A DNA stretch of 64,000 nt, from assembly GCF_023824315.1 (NCBI RefSeq), contig NZ_CP098732.1:682001-746000 (forward strand), read 5' to 3'. A program made the translations under genes and the position numbers. The notes beneath the pieces were generated by a model. The model was given only the letters and a program-made list of their open reading frames with translations. It was not told the origin of the DNA and ran no database searches. Origin of the DNA: Acinetobacter tibetensis (GTDB lineage Bacteria > Pseudomonadota > Gammaproteobacteria > Pseudomonadales > Moraxellaceae). The stretch's first letter is position 1. Every line of letters starts with the position of its first letter. Shown in pieces: positions 1-8,898 of this stretch.

Positions 1-640
1 CTGGCGTGTCATTGTACTTCGAGCAAAGTGCGCCCATCGCATCAAACAACAAGCTTTGAGACCAGTGATCTTCTTCACCACCACCTGCCAGCATTAAGTC
101 TTGTTTACCCAATTGAATCAGGTTGTAGGCATAACCAATTGCATCAGCAGAGGTTGCACAAGCGCTAGTAATGGTATGAGCAACGCCTTGCATTTTAAAT
201 GCCACACCGACGTTTGCAGTGATGGTGTTCGACATGTTACGTGGCACGAAGAAAGGACCAACTTTACGCGCACCTTTAGTGTCGAGCAATTCTTTCATTT
301 CGATGACAGATGCTGTTGAACCACCACCTGAACCACCTGCAATACCGTAGCGAGGATTGCCACCAATTTGCTCTGCAGTCAGACCAGCATTTTCTACCGC
401 AGCAACTGCAGCGTTATACGCATACATTGCACATACGCCCATAAAGCGTTTTAATTTGCGGTCAATGTGGTCAAAATTTTGTTCTGCTGCTGCGCTGATG
501 TGACTTTTGAAATTAAGTTCAGCATAAGTCGGGTTAAAACGTGTTCCAGAAATCCCGTTTTGCAATGAATGAGTGACATCTTCTAAAGTGTTACCGATGC
601 ATGAGTTGATACCCATACCCGTAATTACAACACGTTTCAT
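1..640 (-). CDS. fabB: 3-oxoacyl-ACP synthase I (partial, 5' part only)
   Basis: Beta-ketoacyl-ACP synthase I condenses acyl-ACP with malonyl-ACP in fatty acid elongation and is needed for unsaturated fatty acids. The reading frame opens with MKRVVITGMGINSCIGN, typical for this thiolase-fold family, and runs off the left edge of the window after about 213 residues. The active-site cysteine is visible at residue 161 in TSACATSADAIG. The upstream glycine-rich stretch GIAGGSGGGS is also typical. The catalytic histidines would lie outside the window. FabB is preferred over FabF because of the N-terminus and the position of the cysteine (E. coli FabB has Cys163). Confidence 0.9.
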   Translation of the reverse strand, partial: MKRVVITGMGINSCIGNTLEDVTHSLQNGISGTRFNPTYAELNFKSHISAAAEQNFDHIDRKLKRFMGVCAMYAYNAAVAAVENAGLTAEQIGGNPRYGIAGGSGGGSTASVIEMKELLDTKGARKVGPFFVPRNMSNTITANVGVAFKMQGVAHTITSACATSADAIGYAYNLIQLGKQDLMLAGGGEEDHWSQSLLFDAMGALCSKYNDTP

Positions 641-911
641 CTACAGATCCCTTATATGGTGATATTTCGCATGACTGTATGCAATCAGGGGAGAGCCTTT
701 ATGCTACAAGTCTTCATATGTTTGATTTGCAATCATGATAGCAGAAAGAATTTTGAATTCTTATGGCAAATATGATGTGTATTTGGAAGAAAGGAAAAAA
801 GTGAATTTAGGCAAAGTTCTTAACTAAAAGAAACAGTTTGATGTTGAGATAAACTTAGACTATACCTAGTATTTAGCGAGAAATGAAAGAATTGAACAAG
901 AAGGGTCAAGA

Positions 912-2357
912 ATGACAGAAGCTAATAATAAACAATCAACAGGATTCCTCTCAAATGCCTTTGGAGTGGCTAAAAAGCTCAGCCAAACTGGAATCGATGT
1001 TTTGCAACATGTTGCACCAGGCTCTATTTCAGCTTATCCGCAAGGCGCGGGAAATTCAGCGTTTATTGAGGGGAAAGCACATTCTAAATCTGCTTTTGAG
1101 ACCCAAAAATATCAAGATGCACAGCAGATTTTACGAGAACATTTTCCGCAAGTTTCCCGACAACTTTTAGGGCGTCATTATTCAAAAGCGAATAATGTGG
1201 CGAATTTTGTTGCACCACAATATACCGATAAAATTAGCGACTATTTTTTTGAAAAACTGAATGCCTTTAGTTCAGATATCAGTTCTGTCGATGATGTTTT
1301 GGATCAGGCCGGGGTACGTGATCTGGAAAGCTTAACGCAAGATATTGATCGTTCTAAACGCATTAGTCAGGCTTTAGCAGAACAAAATAAATGGATTGCC
1401 TCTTTACAAGGCCTGCTTACAGGGGCAACGGGAACCATTGGCTCAAGTGTCGATATTCCATTGTCTTTAATTTTGTCACTGAGAACCATTTATCAGGTCG
1501 GGCGATCTTATGGCTTTGAGCTGAATAAAGATACTGAACAAGAAATTATTCAATTTATTTTCAAACAAATTGATTTAGGAATTATTGCAGAGAAGCAAGC
1601 CTTATTAATGGCGGTTAAAACCGTGTCTAAAATGTTGCAAACACATGATATTGGGCAGTTGCAGTATTTATTGGGCTCAAGCAATGACATTGAAATGCTT
1701 AGAAAATGGCTACATAATGAGCAGGGCGATTATAAATGGGCTTGGATGAATAAAGTCCCGAACTATAGCTTCCTAAGCAAATTGACACCTGTTGCAAGTG
1801 CAACGTTAAGTGCAGTATATAGTTGGAAACTAATAGAAGATGTCAATCAAAAAGCACAAGTGGTTTTTGCTCAAGCACGTCAATATATCCAGCAACATAA
1901 AGACCTTGAACTCTCAGTGGTCACTGCCTATGAACGTTCATTGACGTTATTGTCACAAGCGACACCAAAACTATTTACCGAAACGGTTCAACCAAGTTTA
2001 CTTGAGGCAGAGTCTATCAATGCTGTAGTTGAGACCACATTGGAAAATAATAAAAATATTACCAAAGTTCACGTAAAGAAAAAAACTACGCCAAAACCAA
2101 GCCATGAAGCTGAGCAGCAACAGAAAATTGAGCAAGGCTTAGAAAAATTGGCCGATCATTTGGTTGAACCACGGGCAGAAGTAAAGCTTCAACAGCCTGC
2201 ATTAACCTCAAGTAGTGATGCTATAGAGGTTATTGTGGATGGTGTTTCGGAAAAAATTGAAAACCCTTTGGCAGAGCCAATAGTGGCTGCAAAGCGTCCA
2301 CGTAAGGTACCTACAAAAAGGGTTACAAAAAAGCCAATCCCGCCCAATGAAAAATAA
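912..2357 (+). CDS. EcsC-family protein
   Basis: 481 residues. The middle (about 160-250) matches the EcsC family: WIASLQGLLTGATGTIGSS, then DIPLSLILSLRTIYQVGRSYG and a hydrophobic helical stretch. The family is named after a Bacillus protein linked to an ABC transporter, and its biochemical role is not established. The last 100 residues are low-complexity, rich in Lys/Pro/Glu and end in a basic tail (KRPRKVPTKRVTKKPIPP), which suggests nucleic-acid, membrane or partner binding. A weak ribosome site (AAGAAGG) precedes the ATG. It stands alone, divergent from fabB and upstream of the str operon promoter. The family call is good; the function is unknown. Confidence 0.7.
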   Translation: MTEANNKQSTGFLSNAFGVAKKLSQTGIDVLQHVAPGSISAYPQGAGNSAFIEGKAHSKSAFETQKYQDAQQILREHFPQVSRQLLGRHYSKANNVANFVAPQYTDKISDYFFEKLNAFSSDISSVDDVLDQAGVRDLESLTQDIDRSKRISQALAEQNKWIASLQGLLTGATGTIGSSVDIPLSLILSLRTIYQVGRSYGFELNKDTEQEIIQFIFKQIDLGIIAEKQALLMAVKTVSKMLQTHDIGQLQYLLGSSNDIEMLRKWLHNEQGDYKWAWMNKVPNYSFLSKLTPVASATLSAVYSWKLIEDVNQKAQVVFAQARQYIQQHKDLELSVVTAYERSLTLLSQATPKLFTETVQPSLLEAESINAVVETTLENNKNITKVHVKKKTTPKPSHEAEQQQKIEQGLEKLADHLVEPRAEVKLQQPALTSSSDAIEVIVDGVSEKIENPLAEPIVAAKRPRKVPTKRVTKKPIPPNEK

Positions 2358-2424
2358 ATCTCGAAAATTGTTCAAAAAACGTTAAGAAAAGCAAGATGGT
2401 TTACGGATAAAGGGCTCTCGAATG

Positions 2425-2453
2425 TTGACCATTTTTGCATCTTGACTTACAAT
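2425..2453 (+). promoter_or_regulatory. sigma-70 promoter of the str operon
   Basis: A -35 box TTGACC (2425-2430) and a -10 box TACAAT (2448-2453) are separated by exactly 17 bases. Transcription would start near 2460, leaving a leader of about 50 bases before rpsL. It is the best consensus match in the spacer upstream of rpsL. Confidence 0.7.
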
Positions 2454-2459
2454 TGCATG

Positions 2460-2493
2460 CCCTCAAAAAGTAGTATTTTTTGGGGCTTTTTAT
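2460..2493 (+). promoter_or_regulatory. terminator-like hairpin in the rpsL leader
   Basis: Right after the predicted transcription start, CCC-T-CAAAAA can pair with TTTTTGGGG across a short loop (one bulged T) and is followed by CTTTTTATT. The arrangement is that of an intrinsic terminator inside the 5' leader, 15-20 bases upstream of the rpsL ribosome site GGGAG. It could act as an attenuator or as a stabilising 5' hairpin. No regulator is implied by the sequence alone. Confidence 0.4.
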
Positions 2494-2511
2494 TAACGGG
2501 AGAATTGCCAT

Positions 2512-2886
2512 ATGGCAACAACAAATCAGTTGATCCGCAAGGGTCGTACGACTTTAGTTGAAAAATCTAAAGTTCCTGCGTTGAAGGCTTGTCCACAACG
2601 TCGTGGTGTTTGTACACGTGTTTACACAACTACACCTAAAAAACCTAACTCAGCAATGCGTAAAGTTTGCCGTGTTCGCTTAACTTCTGGTTTTGAAGTT
2701 TCTAGCTACATCGGTGGTGAAGGCCATAACCTACAAGAGCACAGTGTTGTTCTTATCCGTGGTGGTCGTGTTAAAGACTTACCAGGTGTACGTTACCATA
2801 CCGTTCGTGGTTCTTTAGACTGTGCTGGCGTGAAAGATCGTAACCAGTCACGTTCTAAATACGGTACTAAACGTCCTAAGAAATAA
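2512..2886 (+). CDS. rpsL: 30S ribosomal protein S12
   Basis: 124 residues, the normal length. S12 sits at the decoding centre and controls tRNA selection. The conserved [13 protein letters not shown] and KDLPGVRYH segments are present. Lys43 (TTPKKPNSA) and Lys88 (VKDLPGV), the usual streptomycin-resistance sites, are wild type. First gene of the str operon rpsL-rpsG-fusA-tuf. A GGGAG ribosome site lies about 9 bases before the ATG. Confidence 0.98.
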   Translation: MATTNQLIRKGRTTLVEKSKVPALKACPQRRGVCTRVYTTTPKKPNSAMRKVCRVRLTSGFEVSSYIGGEGHNLQEHSVVLIRGGRVKDLPGVRYHTVRGSLDCAGVKDRNQSRSKYGTKRPKK

Positions 2887-2991
2887 TCTTTCGAGATTAA
2901 AATCTTAGTTCATTAGAACTGCAATCCTTTATCGTCTCGCTTGTCTGATTTCTGCATTTATTTTGTGAAATTCAAGCGACGTGTAGTAAGG

Positions 2992-3045
2992 CCAGCGAAG
3001 GTACATGACACTTTGTACCACTGCTGGATTAACCTGAAGTGTCAT
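2992..3045 (+). promoter_or_regulatory. structured rpsL-rpsG spacer with a possible pseudoknot
   Basis: The outer stem CCAGC/GCTGG (2992-2996 with 3023-3027) encloses the inner stem GGTAC/GTACC (3000-3004 with 3015-3019). Nine bases of the 10-base loop (ATGACACTT, 3005-3013) are perfectly complementary to AAGTGTCAT (3037-3045), just upstream of the rpsG ribosome site. The RNA can therefore form a pseudoknot or switch between two folds. In E. coli the rpsL-rpsG spacer is the S7 translational operator. This element is at the same place, but equivalence is inferred. Confidence 0.55.
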
Positions 3046-3063
3046 ATCTATAGGTAGTTTAAA

Positions 3064-3534
3064 ATGCCAAGACGTCGCGTAGTTGCTGCTCGTGAAATCC
3101 TTCCGGATCCTAAGTTCAGTAGCCAAACAATCGCTAAATTCATGAACCACGTAATGCAAGATGGTAAAAAATCTATTGCTGAAAGTATCGTTTACGGTGC
3201 TTTAGACCGCGTTCAAGAAAAAAACAAAGTAGACCCAGTTGAATTTTTCGAGACTACTCTTGAAAAAGTTCGTCCTATGGTCGAAGTAAAAGCTCGCCGT
3301 GTTGGTGGTGCTACTTATCAAGTACCTATGGAAGTGCGCCCATCCCGTCGTACTGCCTTGGCTATGCGTTGGTTAGTAGATGCTGCTGCTAAGCGTTCTG
3401 AAAAAACTATGGCTTTACGTCTTGCTGGTGAGTTGCTTGATGCAGCTGAAGGTAAAGGCGCAGCTGTTAAAAAACGTGAAGATGTGCACCGTATGGCTGA
3501 AGCCAACAAAGCCTTCTCTCACTACCGTTTCTAA
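3064..3534 (+). CDS. rpsG: 30S ribosomal protein S7
   Basis: 156 residues, full length. S7 nucleates assembly of the 30S head domain by binding the 3' domain of 16S rRNA. It starts [18 protein letters not shown] and contains [29 protein letters not shown], both diagnostic. Second gene of the str operon, separated from rpsL by 177 bases of structured spacer and preceded by AGGTAG. In enterobacteria S7 represses its own operon translation through that spacer, and the same may hold here. Confidence 0.98.
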   Translation: MPRRRVVAAREILPDPKFSSQTIAKFMNHVMQDGKKSIAESIVYGALDRVQEKNKVDPVEFFETTLEKVRPMVEVKARRVGGATYQVPMEVRPSRRTALAMRWLVDAAAKRSEKTMALRLAGELLDAAEGKGAAVKKREDVHRMAEANKAFSHYRF

Positions 3535-3540
3535 GCGGAT

Positions 3541-3636
3541 AAAACAGGCCTTAATCAGGACAATGACAATTATGTTTTCACATAATTGTCATCAAATCGC
3601 TTTAAGTTGCTAAGCAGCTTAAAGCGTCCTGTTTTA
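3541..3636 (+). promoter_or_regulatory. branched RNA structure between rpsG and fusA
   Basis: Two strong hairpins stand side by side. The first has a perfect 12-bp stem ATGACAATTATG/CATAATTGTCAT with a 6-base loop (3563-3592). The second has a 13-bp stem, one G-T pair, closed by a TAA loop (3598-3626). They are bracketed by AAAACAGG (3541-3548) and CCTGTTTT (3629-3636), giving a possible three-way junction. CAGGAC (3556-3561) could instead pair with GTCCTG (3627-3632). No T-run follows, so a simple terminator is unlikely. RNase processing or translational control are the likely roles. Confidence 0.55.
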
Positions 3637-3664
3637 ACAACAAAATTTAGGAATGCTAGAAATC

Positions 3665-5803
3665 ATGGCTCGTCAAACTCCAATTTCTCGTTACCGTAAC
3701 ATTGGTATCTCTGCGCACATTGACGCAGGTAAAACAACTACGACTGAACGTATTTTGTTCTACACAGGTGTATCTCACAAAATTGGTGAAGTACATGATG
3801 GTGCAGCAACAATGGACTGGATGGAACAAGAGCAAGAACGTGGTATTACCATTACTTCTGCTGCGACAACTTGTTTCTGGTCAGGTATGAGTAGCCAATT
3901 CCCACAACACCGTATCAACGTAATCGATACACCGGGACACGTAGACTTCACAATCGAAGTTGAACGTTCTATGCGTGTTCTTGACGGTGCGTGCATGGTT
4001 TACTGTGCGGTAGGTGGTGTACAACCTCAGTCTGAAACTGTATGGCGTCAGGCTAACAAATATAAAGTGCCTCGTTTAGCATTCGTGAACAAGATGGACC
4101 GTACTGGTGCAAACTTCTTCCGTGCTGTTGAACAAGTTAAAACTCGTTTAGGCGGTAATCCTGTTCCTATCGTTGTGCCAATCGGTGCTGAAGATACGTT
4201 TGCAGGTGTTGTTGACCTTATCGAAATGAAAGCGATTATCTGGGATGAAGCATCTCAAGGTATGAAGTTCGAATACGGCGATATTCCAGCTGACCTCGTT
4301 GATACTGCTAATGAATGGCGTACCAAGATGGTTGAAGCTGCTGCTGAAGCTTCAGAAGAATTAATGGACAAGTACCTAGAAGAAGGCGATCTTTCTAAAG
4401 AAGACGTCATCGCTGGCTTACGTGCTCGTACATTAGCATCTGAAATTCAAGTAATGCTTTGTGGTTCTGCGTTCAAAAACAAAGGTGTTCAACGTATGTT
4501 GGATGCTGTAATTCAATTCTTACCTTCTCCTACAGAAGTTAAAGCAATTGAAGGTGTTCTTGACGACAAAGCTGAAACTAAAGCATCTCGTGAAGCATCT
4601 GACGAAGCTCCGTTCTCTGCGTTAGCGTTCAAAATCATGAACGACAAATTCGTAGGTAACTTGACATTCGTACGTGTTTACTCTGGTGTTCTTAAACAAG
4701 GTGATCCTGTTTATAACCCAGTTAAATCTAAGCGTGAACGTATCGGTCGTATCGTGCAAATGCATGCGAACGAACGTCAAGATCTTGATGAAATCCGTGC
4801 AGGTGATATCGCAGCGTGTGTAGGTCTTAAAGACGTTACAACGGGTGATACATTATGTGATGAGAAAAACATCATTACGCTTGAACGTATGGAATTCCCA
4901 GAGCCAGTAATTTCATTGGCTGTTGAACCAAAAACTAAAGCTGACCAAGAAAAAATGTCAATTGCTTTAGGTCGTTTGGCTAAGGAAGATCCATCATTCC
5001 GCGTTCGTACAGATGAAGAATCTGGTCAAACCATTATTGCTGGTATGGGTGAGCTTCACCTTGACATCATCGTTGACCGTATGAAGCGTGAATTCGGTGT
5101 TGAAGCGAACATTGGTAAACCAATGGTTGCTTACCGCGAAACAATCAAAAAGACTGTTGAGCAAGAAGGTAAGTTCGTTCGTCAAACAGGTGGTAAAGGT
5201 AAATTCGGTCATGTATATGTTCGTTTAGAGCCTATGGATGTTGAAGAAGCTGGTAAAGAATACCAATTCGCTGAAGAAGTTGTAGGTGGTACTGTACCTA
5301 AAGAATTCTTCGGTGCGGTTGATAAAGGTATTCAAGAACGTATGAAGAATGGTGTCTTGGCTGGTTACCCTGTTGTGGGTATTAAAGCGACATTATTTGA
5401 CGGTTCTTACCACGATGTCGACTCTGACGAATTGTCGTTCAAAATGGCTGGTTCTTACGCATTCCGTGATGGTTTCATGAAAGCAGACCCTATCTTGCTT
5501 GAACCAATCATGAAAGTTGAAGTAGAAACTCCAGAAGACTACATGGGCGATATCATGGGTGACTTAAACCGTCGTCGTGGTATGGTTCAAGGTATGGACG
5601 ATTTACCTGGTGGAACTAAAGCAATTAAAGCTGAAGTACCATTGGCTGAGATGTTTGGTTACGCGACTCAAATGCGTTCTATGTCTCAAGGTCGTGCGAC
5701 TTACTCTATGGAATTTGCTAAATACGCTGAAACTCCACGTAACGTGGCGGAAGGCATTATCGCTAAGTTCCAATCTGGCGGTAAAAAAGGTGACGACGAG
5801 TAA
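3665..5803 (+). CDS. fusA: translation elongation factor G
   Basis: GTPase that drives translocation of tRNA and mRNA on the ribosome and helps recycle it. With the start at [15 protein letters not shown] it is 712 residues. The GTPase motifs are AHIDAGKTT (P-loop), DTPGHVDF (G3) and NKMD (G4). The frame stays open four codons upstream (MLEI), but AGGA is directly against that ATG and at normal distance from 3665, and the family starts at MARQTP. Third gene of the str operon. Confidence 0.97.
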   Translation: MARQTPISRYRNIGISAHIDAGKTTTTERILFYTGVSHKIGEVHDGAATMDWMEQEQERGITITSAATTCFWSGMSSQFPQHRINVIDTPGHVDFTIEVERSMRVLDGACMVYCAVGGVQPQSETVWRQANKYKVPRLAFVNKMDRTGANFFRAVEQVKTRLGGNPVPIVVPIGAEDTFAGVVDLIEMKAIIWDEASQGMKFEYGDIPADLVDTANEWRTKMVEAAAEASEELMDKYLEEGDLSKEDVIAGLRARTLASEIQVMLCGSAFKNKGVQRMLDAVIQFLPSPTEVKAIEGVLDDKAETKASREASDEAPFSALAFKIMNDKFVGNLTFVRVYSGVLKQGDPVYNPVKSKRERIGRIVQMHANERQDLDEIRAGDIAACVGLKDVTTGDTLCDEKNIITLERMEFPEPVISLAVEPKTKADQEKMSIALGRLAKEDPSFRVRTDEESGQTIIAGMGELHLDIIVDRMKREFGVEANIGKPMVAYRETIKKTVEQEGKFVRQTGGKGKFGHVYVRLEPMDVEEAGKEYQFAEEVVGGTVPKEFFGAVDKGIQERMKNGVLAGYPVVGIKATLFDGSYHDVDSDELSFKMAGSYAFRDGFMKADPILLEPIMKVEVETPEDYMGDIMGDLNRRRGMVQGMDDLPGGTKAIKAEVPLAEMFGYATQMRSMSQGRATYSMEFAKYAETPRNVAEGIIAKFQSGGKKGDDE

Positions 5804-5853
5804 TCTTTCGATTACTATAAGCCCAAACTAATTTTTTAGTTAATAACCAGTTG

Positions 5854-5876
5854 CTCATGCAGTAATCCTGCATGAG
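5854..5876 (+). promoter_or_regulatory. hairpin between fusA and tuf
   Basis: Perfect 9-bp stem CTCATGCAG/CTGCATGAG with a 5-base loop, ending 21 bases before the tuf ATG and just upstream of its AAAGGA ribosome site. It lacks a T-run. It may be a processing or translation-control element that lets tuf be expressed at a different level from fusA. Confidence 0.45.
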
Positions 5877-5897
5877 TAGTTTAAAAAGGAAAATCAA

Positions 5898-7088
5898 ATG
5901 GCTAAGGCTAAGTTTGAACGTAATAAGCCACACGTAAACGTGGGCACAATCGGTCACGTTGACCATGGTAAAACTACTTTAACTGCTGCGATTGCAACTA
6001 TTTGTGCAAAAACTTACGGCGGTGAAGCGAAAGATTACTCACAAATCGACTCTGCTCCTGAAGAAAAAGCACGTGGTATTACAATTAATACTTCACACGT
6101 AGAATACGATTCTCCAATCCGTCACTACGCGCACGTAGACTGCCCGGGCCACGCCGATTATGTTAAAAACATGATTACTGGTGCTGCTCAGATGGACGGC
6201 GCGATCCTTGTGTGTGCTGCGACTGACGGTCCAATGCCACAAACTCGTGAACACATCCTTCTTTCACGTCAGGTTGGTGTACCTTACATCATCGTATTCT
6301 TAAACAAATGCGACCTAGTTGACGACGAAGAGTTACTTGAATTAGTAGAAATGGAAGTTCGTGAACTTCTTTCTACTTATGACTTCCCAGGTGATGACAC
6401 TCCAGTTATCCGTGGTTCTGCTCTTGCTGCGCTTAATGGCGATGCTGGTCAGTACGGTGAGTCTTCAGTTCTTGCTCTTGTTGAAGCGCTTGACTCTTAC
6501 ATTCCAGAACCAGAACGTGCTATCGACAAAGCATTCTTAATGCCAATCGAAGACGTATTCTCTATCTCTGGCCGTGGTACAGTAGTAACTGGTCGTGTAG
6601 AAGCTGGTATCGTGAAAGTAGGCGAATCAGTTGAAATCGTTGGTATCCGTGATACTCAAACAACTACAGTTACTGGCGTTGAAATGTTCCGTAAACTTCT
6701 TGATGAAGGCCGTGCGGGCGAGAACTGTGGTGTTCTTCTTCGTGGTACTAAGCGTGAAGACGTACAACGTGGTCAAGTACTTGCTAAACCAGGTACAATC
6801 AAGCCACACACTAAATTCGACGCAGAAGTATACGTACTTTCTAAAGAAGAAGGTGGTCGTCATACTCCATTCCTTAACGGTTACCGTCCACAATTCTATT
6901 TCCGTACGACTGACGTAACTGGCGCAATCCAATTACAAGAAGGCGTTGAAATGGTAATGCCTGGTGACAACGTTGAAATGTCAGTAGAATTAATCCACCC
7001 AATCGCAATGGACCCAGGTCTACGTTTTGCGATCCGTGAAGGTGGTCGTACAGTTGGTGCTGGTGTTGTTGCGAAAGTAACTGCATAA
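5898..7088 (+). CDS. tuf: translation elongation factor Tu
   Basis: 396 residues. EF-Tu delivers aminoacyl-tRNA to the ribosome as a GTP complex. GTPase motifs [17 protein letters not shown] and NKCD are intact, and it ends in the usual [12 protein letters not shown]. Fourth and last gene of the str operon, followed by a strong terminator. Gammaproteobacteria often carry a second tuf elsewhere; only one lies in this window. Confidence 0.98.
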   Translation: MAKAKFERNKPHVNVGTIGHVDHGKTTLTAAIATICAKTYGGEAKDYSQIDSAPEEKARGITINTSHVEYDSPIRHYAHVDCPGHADYVKNMITGAAQMDGAILVCAATDGPMPQTREHILLSRQVGVPYIIVFLNKCDLVDDEELLELVEMEVRELLSTYDFPGDDTPVIRGSALAALNGDAGQYGESSVLALVEALDSYIPEPERAIDKAFLMPIEDVFSISGRGTVVTGRVEAGIVKVGESVEIVGIRDTQTTTVTGVEMFRKLLDEGRAGENCGVLLRGTKREDVQRGQVLAKPGTIKPHTKFDAEVYVLSKEEGGRHTPFLNGYRPQFYFRTTDVTGAIQLQEGVEMVMPGDNVEMSVELIHPIAMDPGLRFAIREGGRTVGAGVVAKVTA

Positions 7089-7102
7089 TCACTTATTGTG
7101 TG

Positions 7103-7132
7103 AAAAAAGCGCTCCTTTGGGGCGCTTTTTTT
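7103..7132 (+). terminator. intrinsic terminator of the str operon
   Basis: GCGCTCC pairs with GGGGCGC (one T-G pair) across TTT, flanked by A-rich and T-rich tracts. It starts 14 bases after the tuf stop codon. The following 270 bases up to the next gene show no further gene. Confidence 0.9.
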
Positions 7133-7401
7133 ATGCCTATAAAATGTATAAATTCCAGACTTTTCTATTCTGCATGAGATATTTTTTTCGTGTACCCATA
7201 CAACCGATAGATCAATAGGTTTCTATTGAGATAAAAATAGAATCATAAAATTGTTAGACAATTCACCTGTAAAACTGTCCTTAACTGATACTTCCTTGAC
7301 CTTATCTGCCCTTATCGCTTGTGGTGAAAACCGTAATATTAGAATTAAGAAAAAACAAACATAAAGATAGTTAGACCTTATGGGTCTGTAGGAGTCTCAG
7401 G

Positions 7402-8277
7402 ATGAATGCTAAAGTAAATATTTCAAATCGTGCGGGTGCAAGTTTTCCTGTTCGTCGCATGGATTTTGAATTTGGTGAAGTGGCACGTTATTGGGCAGGC
7501 GGTGATGCGGGACTTACGCATTTTATGACGGCATTATCTGCCTTATTTCCTGAAGGTGAGCAGTTTTTTGTGGATAGTACTCGTGCGGTACGCAAAAATC
7601 CAAAACTCAGTGATCTTGATTTACAAAAGGAAATCAGTGCTTTTATTGGCCAAGAGGCTATGCATTCTAAAGAGCATTTGGCTTTTAATTCTTCTGCCCA
7701 AGCATATGGCTATGATGTTAGAACGATGGAAAATCAGACAGCAAAAGTCATTAAAACAGGCACAAAAGTCGTTGCTCAATTACTAAAGCCATTTGGTTTT
7801 AGCAAGGAAATGATTGATTTAACAGGAACGTGTGCGTTAGAGCATTTTACCGCAGTCATTGCTGCTGAATTATTACAAAATGAAGATGTTCAGGCCATTT
7901 TTAACAATAAAACCATGTATCAGTTATGGATGTGGCATGCAATTGAAGAAAATGAACATAAAGCAGTTGTGTTTGATGTTTATACAGCAATGTATGGGCG
8001 TGGTCTGAAAGCATATGCAATGCGTGCAACAGCCATGATTCTTGCTATGACACTCATTTTTATAACACAATCTTATTTTACCGCTCAATTAATGAAAACT
8101 GACGGGAAATTGACATTGAAAGACAGTAAGCGCATGTTGAAATTTATGTATGGCGGTAAAGGTTTTATCACTCGCCAAATTCCTGAGCTATTAGATTTCT
8201 TCCGCCCTAATTTTCATCCAAATGATAGCAATACAGATCAGTTATTGGCAGAATGGAAACTAAAATTGGGATTCTGA
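7402..8277 (+). CDS. predicted metal-dependent hydrolase (PF10118-like)
   Basis: 291 residues, resembling the Metal_hydrol family (PF10118) of uncharacterised proteins. The N-terminus RMDFEFGEVARYWAGGDAGLTHFMTALSALFPEGE and the later FIGQEAMHSKEHLAFN and WHAIEENEHKAVVFD are typical. The E/H pairs (EAMHSKEH, EENEH) look like a helical di-metal site. A hydrophobic segment lies near residues 212-228. The substrate is unknown. GGAG ribosome site, monocistronic, own terminator. Confidence 0.75.
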   Translation: MNAKVNISNRAGASFPVRRMDFEFGEVARYWAGGDAGLTHFMTALSALFPEGEQFFVDSTRAVRKNPKLSDLDLQKEISAFIGQEAMHSKEHLAFNSSAQAYGYDVRTMENQTAKVIKTGTKVVAQLLKPFGFSKEMIDLTGTCALEHFTAVIAAELLQNEDVQAIFNNKTMYQLWMWHAIEENEHKAVVFDVYTAMYGRGLKAYAMRATAMILAMTLIFITQSYFTAQLMKTDGKLTLKDSKRMLKFMYGGKGFITRQIPELLDFFRPNFHPNDSNTDQLLAEWKLKLGF

Positions 8278-8295
8278 TTCGAGTACTTATATTGT

Positions 8296-8323
8296 AAAGG
8301 GCAAACAAAATTGCCCTTTTTTT
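8296..8323 (+). terminator. intrinsic terminator
   Basis: AAAGGGCAA/TTGCCCTTT, a perfect 9-bp stem with a 6-base loop and a T-run, 18 bases after the hydrolase stop codon. Confidence 0.9.
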
Positions 8324-8387
8324 GTATTTGTGTTGTGAGTTGATGTTTTATAATATAAGCGACTGAATTAAAAAGTTGTTTCTACAC

Positions 8388-8849
8388 ATGATACGTTCAA
8401 TGCATCCCTCTGATCTCGCGGCAGTGACCGCAATTGAACAACTGGTTCAAACCCATCCTTGGAAGGAACAACAATTTAAAGAATCGATAGATTCTTATCA
8501 CAGTACCGTGATTGAACAGCAAGGGCAGGTGGTTGGTTTTTGTATCTTACAACCTGTTTTGGACGAAGCAAATTTATTATTGATGGCGATTCATCCTAAT
8601 CAGCAGGGCAAGGGTTTGGGTTATCGGCTTTTAGATGAGTCAATTGCTTTACTGAAGAATCAACCCGTGCAAATTTTCTTGGAAGTACGGGAAAGCAATC
8701 AAGCTGCAATAGCTCTGTATGAGAAGTCAGGTTTCCATCAGATTGATTTGCGTAAAAATTATTATCCAAGCTCAAATGGTGGGCGTGAGCATGCCATTAT
8801 TATGGTTAAAGCTTGTACGGACGATTTTTCTCAGTTATTCAAATCATGA
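8388..8849 (+). CDS. rimI: ribosomal protein S18-alanine N-acetyltransferase (GNAT)
   Basis: 153 residues from the ATG at 8388; an upstream in-frame TTG is unlikely. GNAT fold. The acetyl-CoA loop is visible as MAIHPNQQGKGLGYRLLD and the C-terminal EVRESNQAAIALYEKSGFHQIDLRKNYYP is the RimI signature. RimI acetylates the N-terminal alanine of S18. Other GNAT N-acetyltransferases cannot be fully excluded, but the RKNYYP motif is specific. Confidence 0.85.
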   Translation: MIRSMHPSDLAAVTAIEQLVQTHPWKEQQFKESIDSYHSTVIEQQGQVVGFCILQPVLDEANLLLMAIHPNQQGKGLGYRLLDESIALLKNQPVQIFLEVRESNQAAIALYEKSGFHQIDLRKNYYPSSNGGREHAIIMVKACTDDFSQLFKS

Positions 8850-8898
8850 TTTAAATACTTATGCGATGGGGTGAATCGACTCCATCAAAATATCAAGC

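Noticed and set aside
2929..3159. Minus-strand ORF of 76 codons across the rpsL-rpsG spacer and the rpsG start
   Set aside because: Opposite to two highly expressed ribosomal genes, no ribosome site, composition explained by rpsG and the RNA structure in the spacer.
3653..3664. Four-codon N-terminal extension of EF-G (MLEI)
   Set aside because: The AGGA abuts this ATG with no spacing, and all EF-G proteins of this type start at MARQTP.
6627..6932. Overlapping 101-codon minus and 95-codon plus ORFs inside tuf
   Set aside because: Shadows of a strongly biased, conserved gene; no independent start signal.
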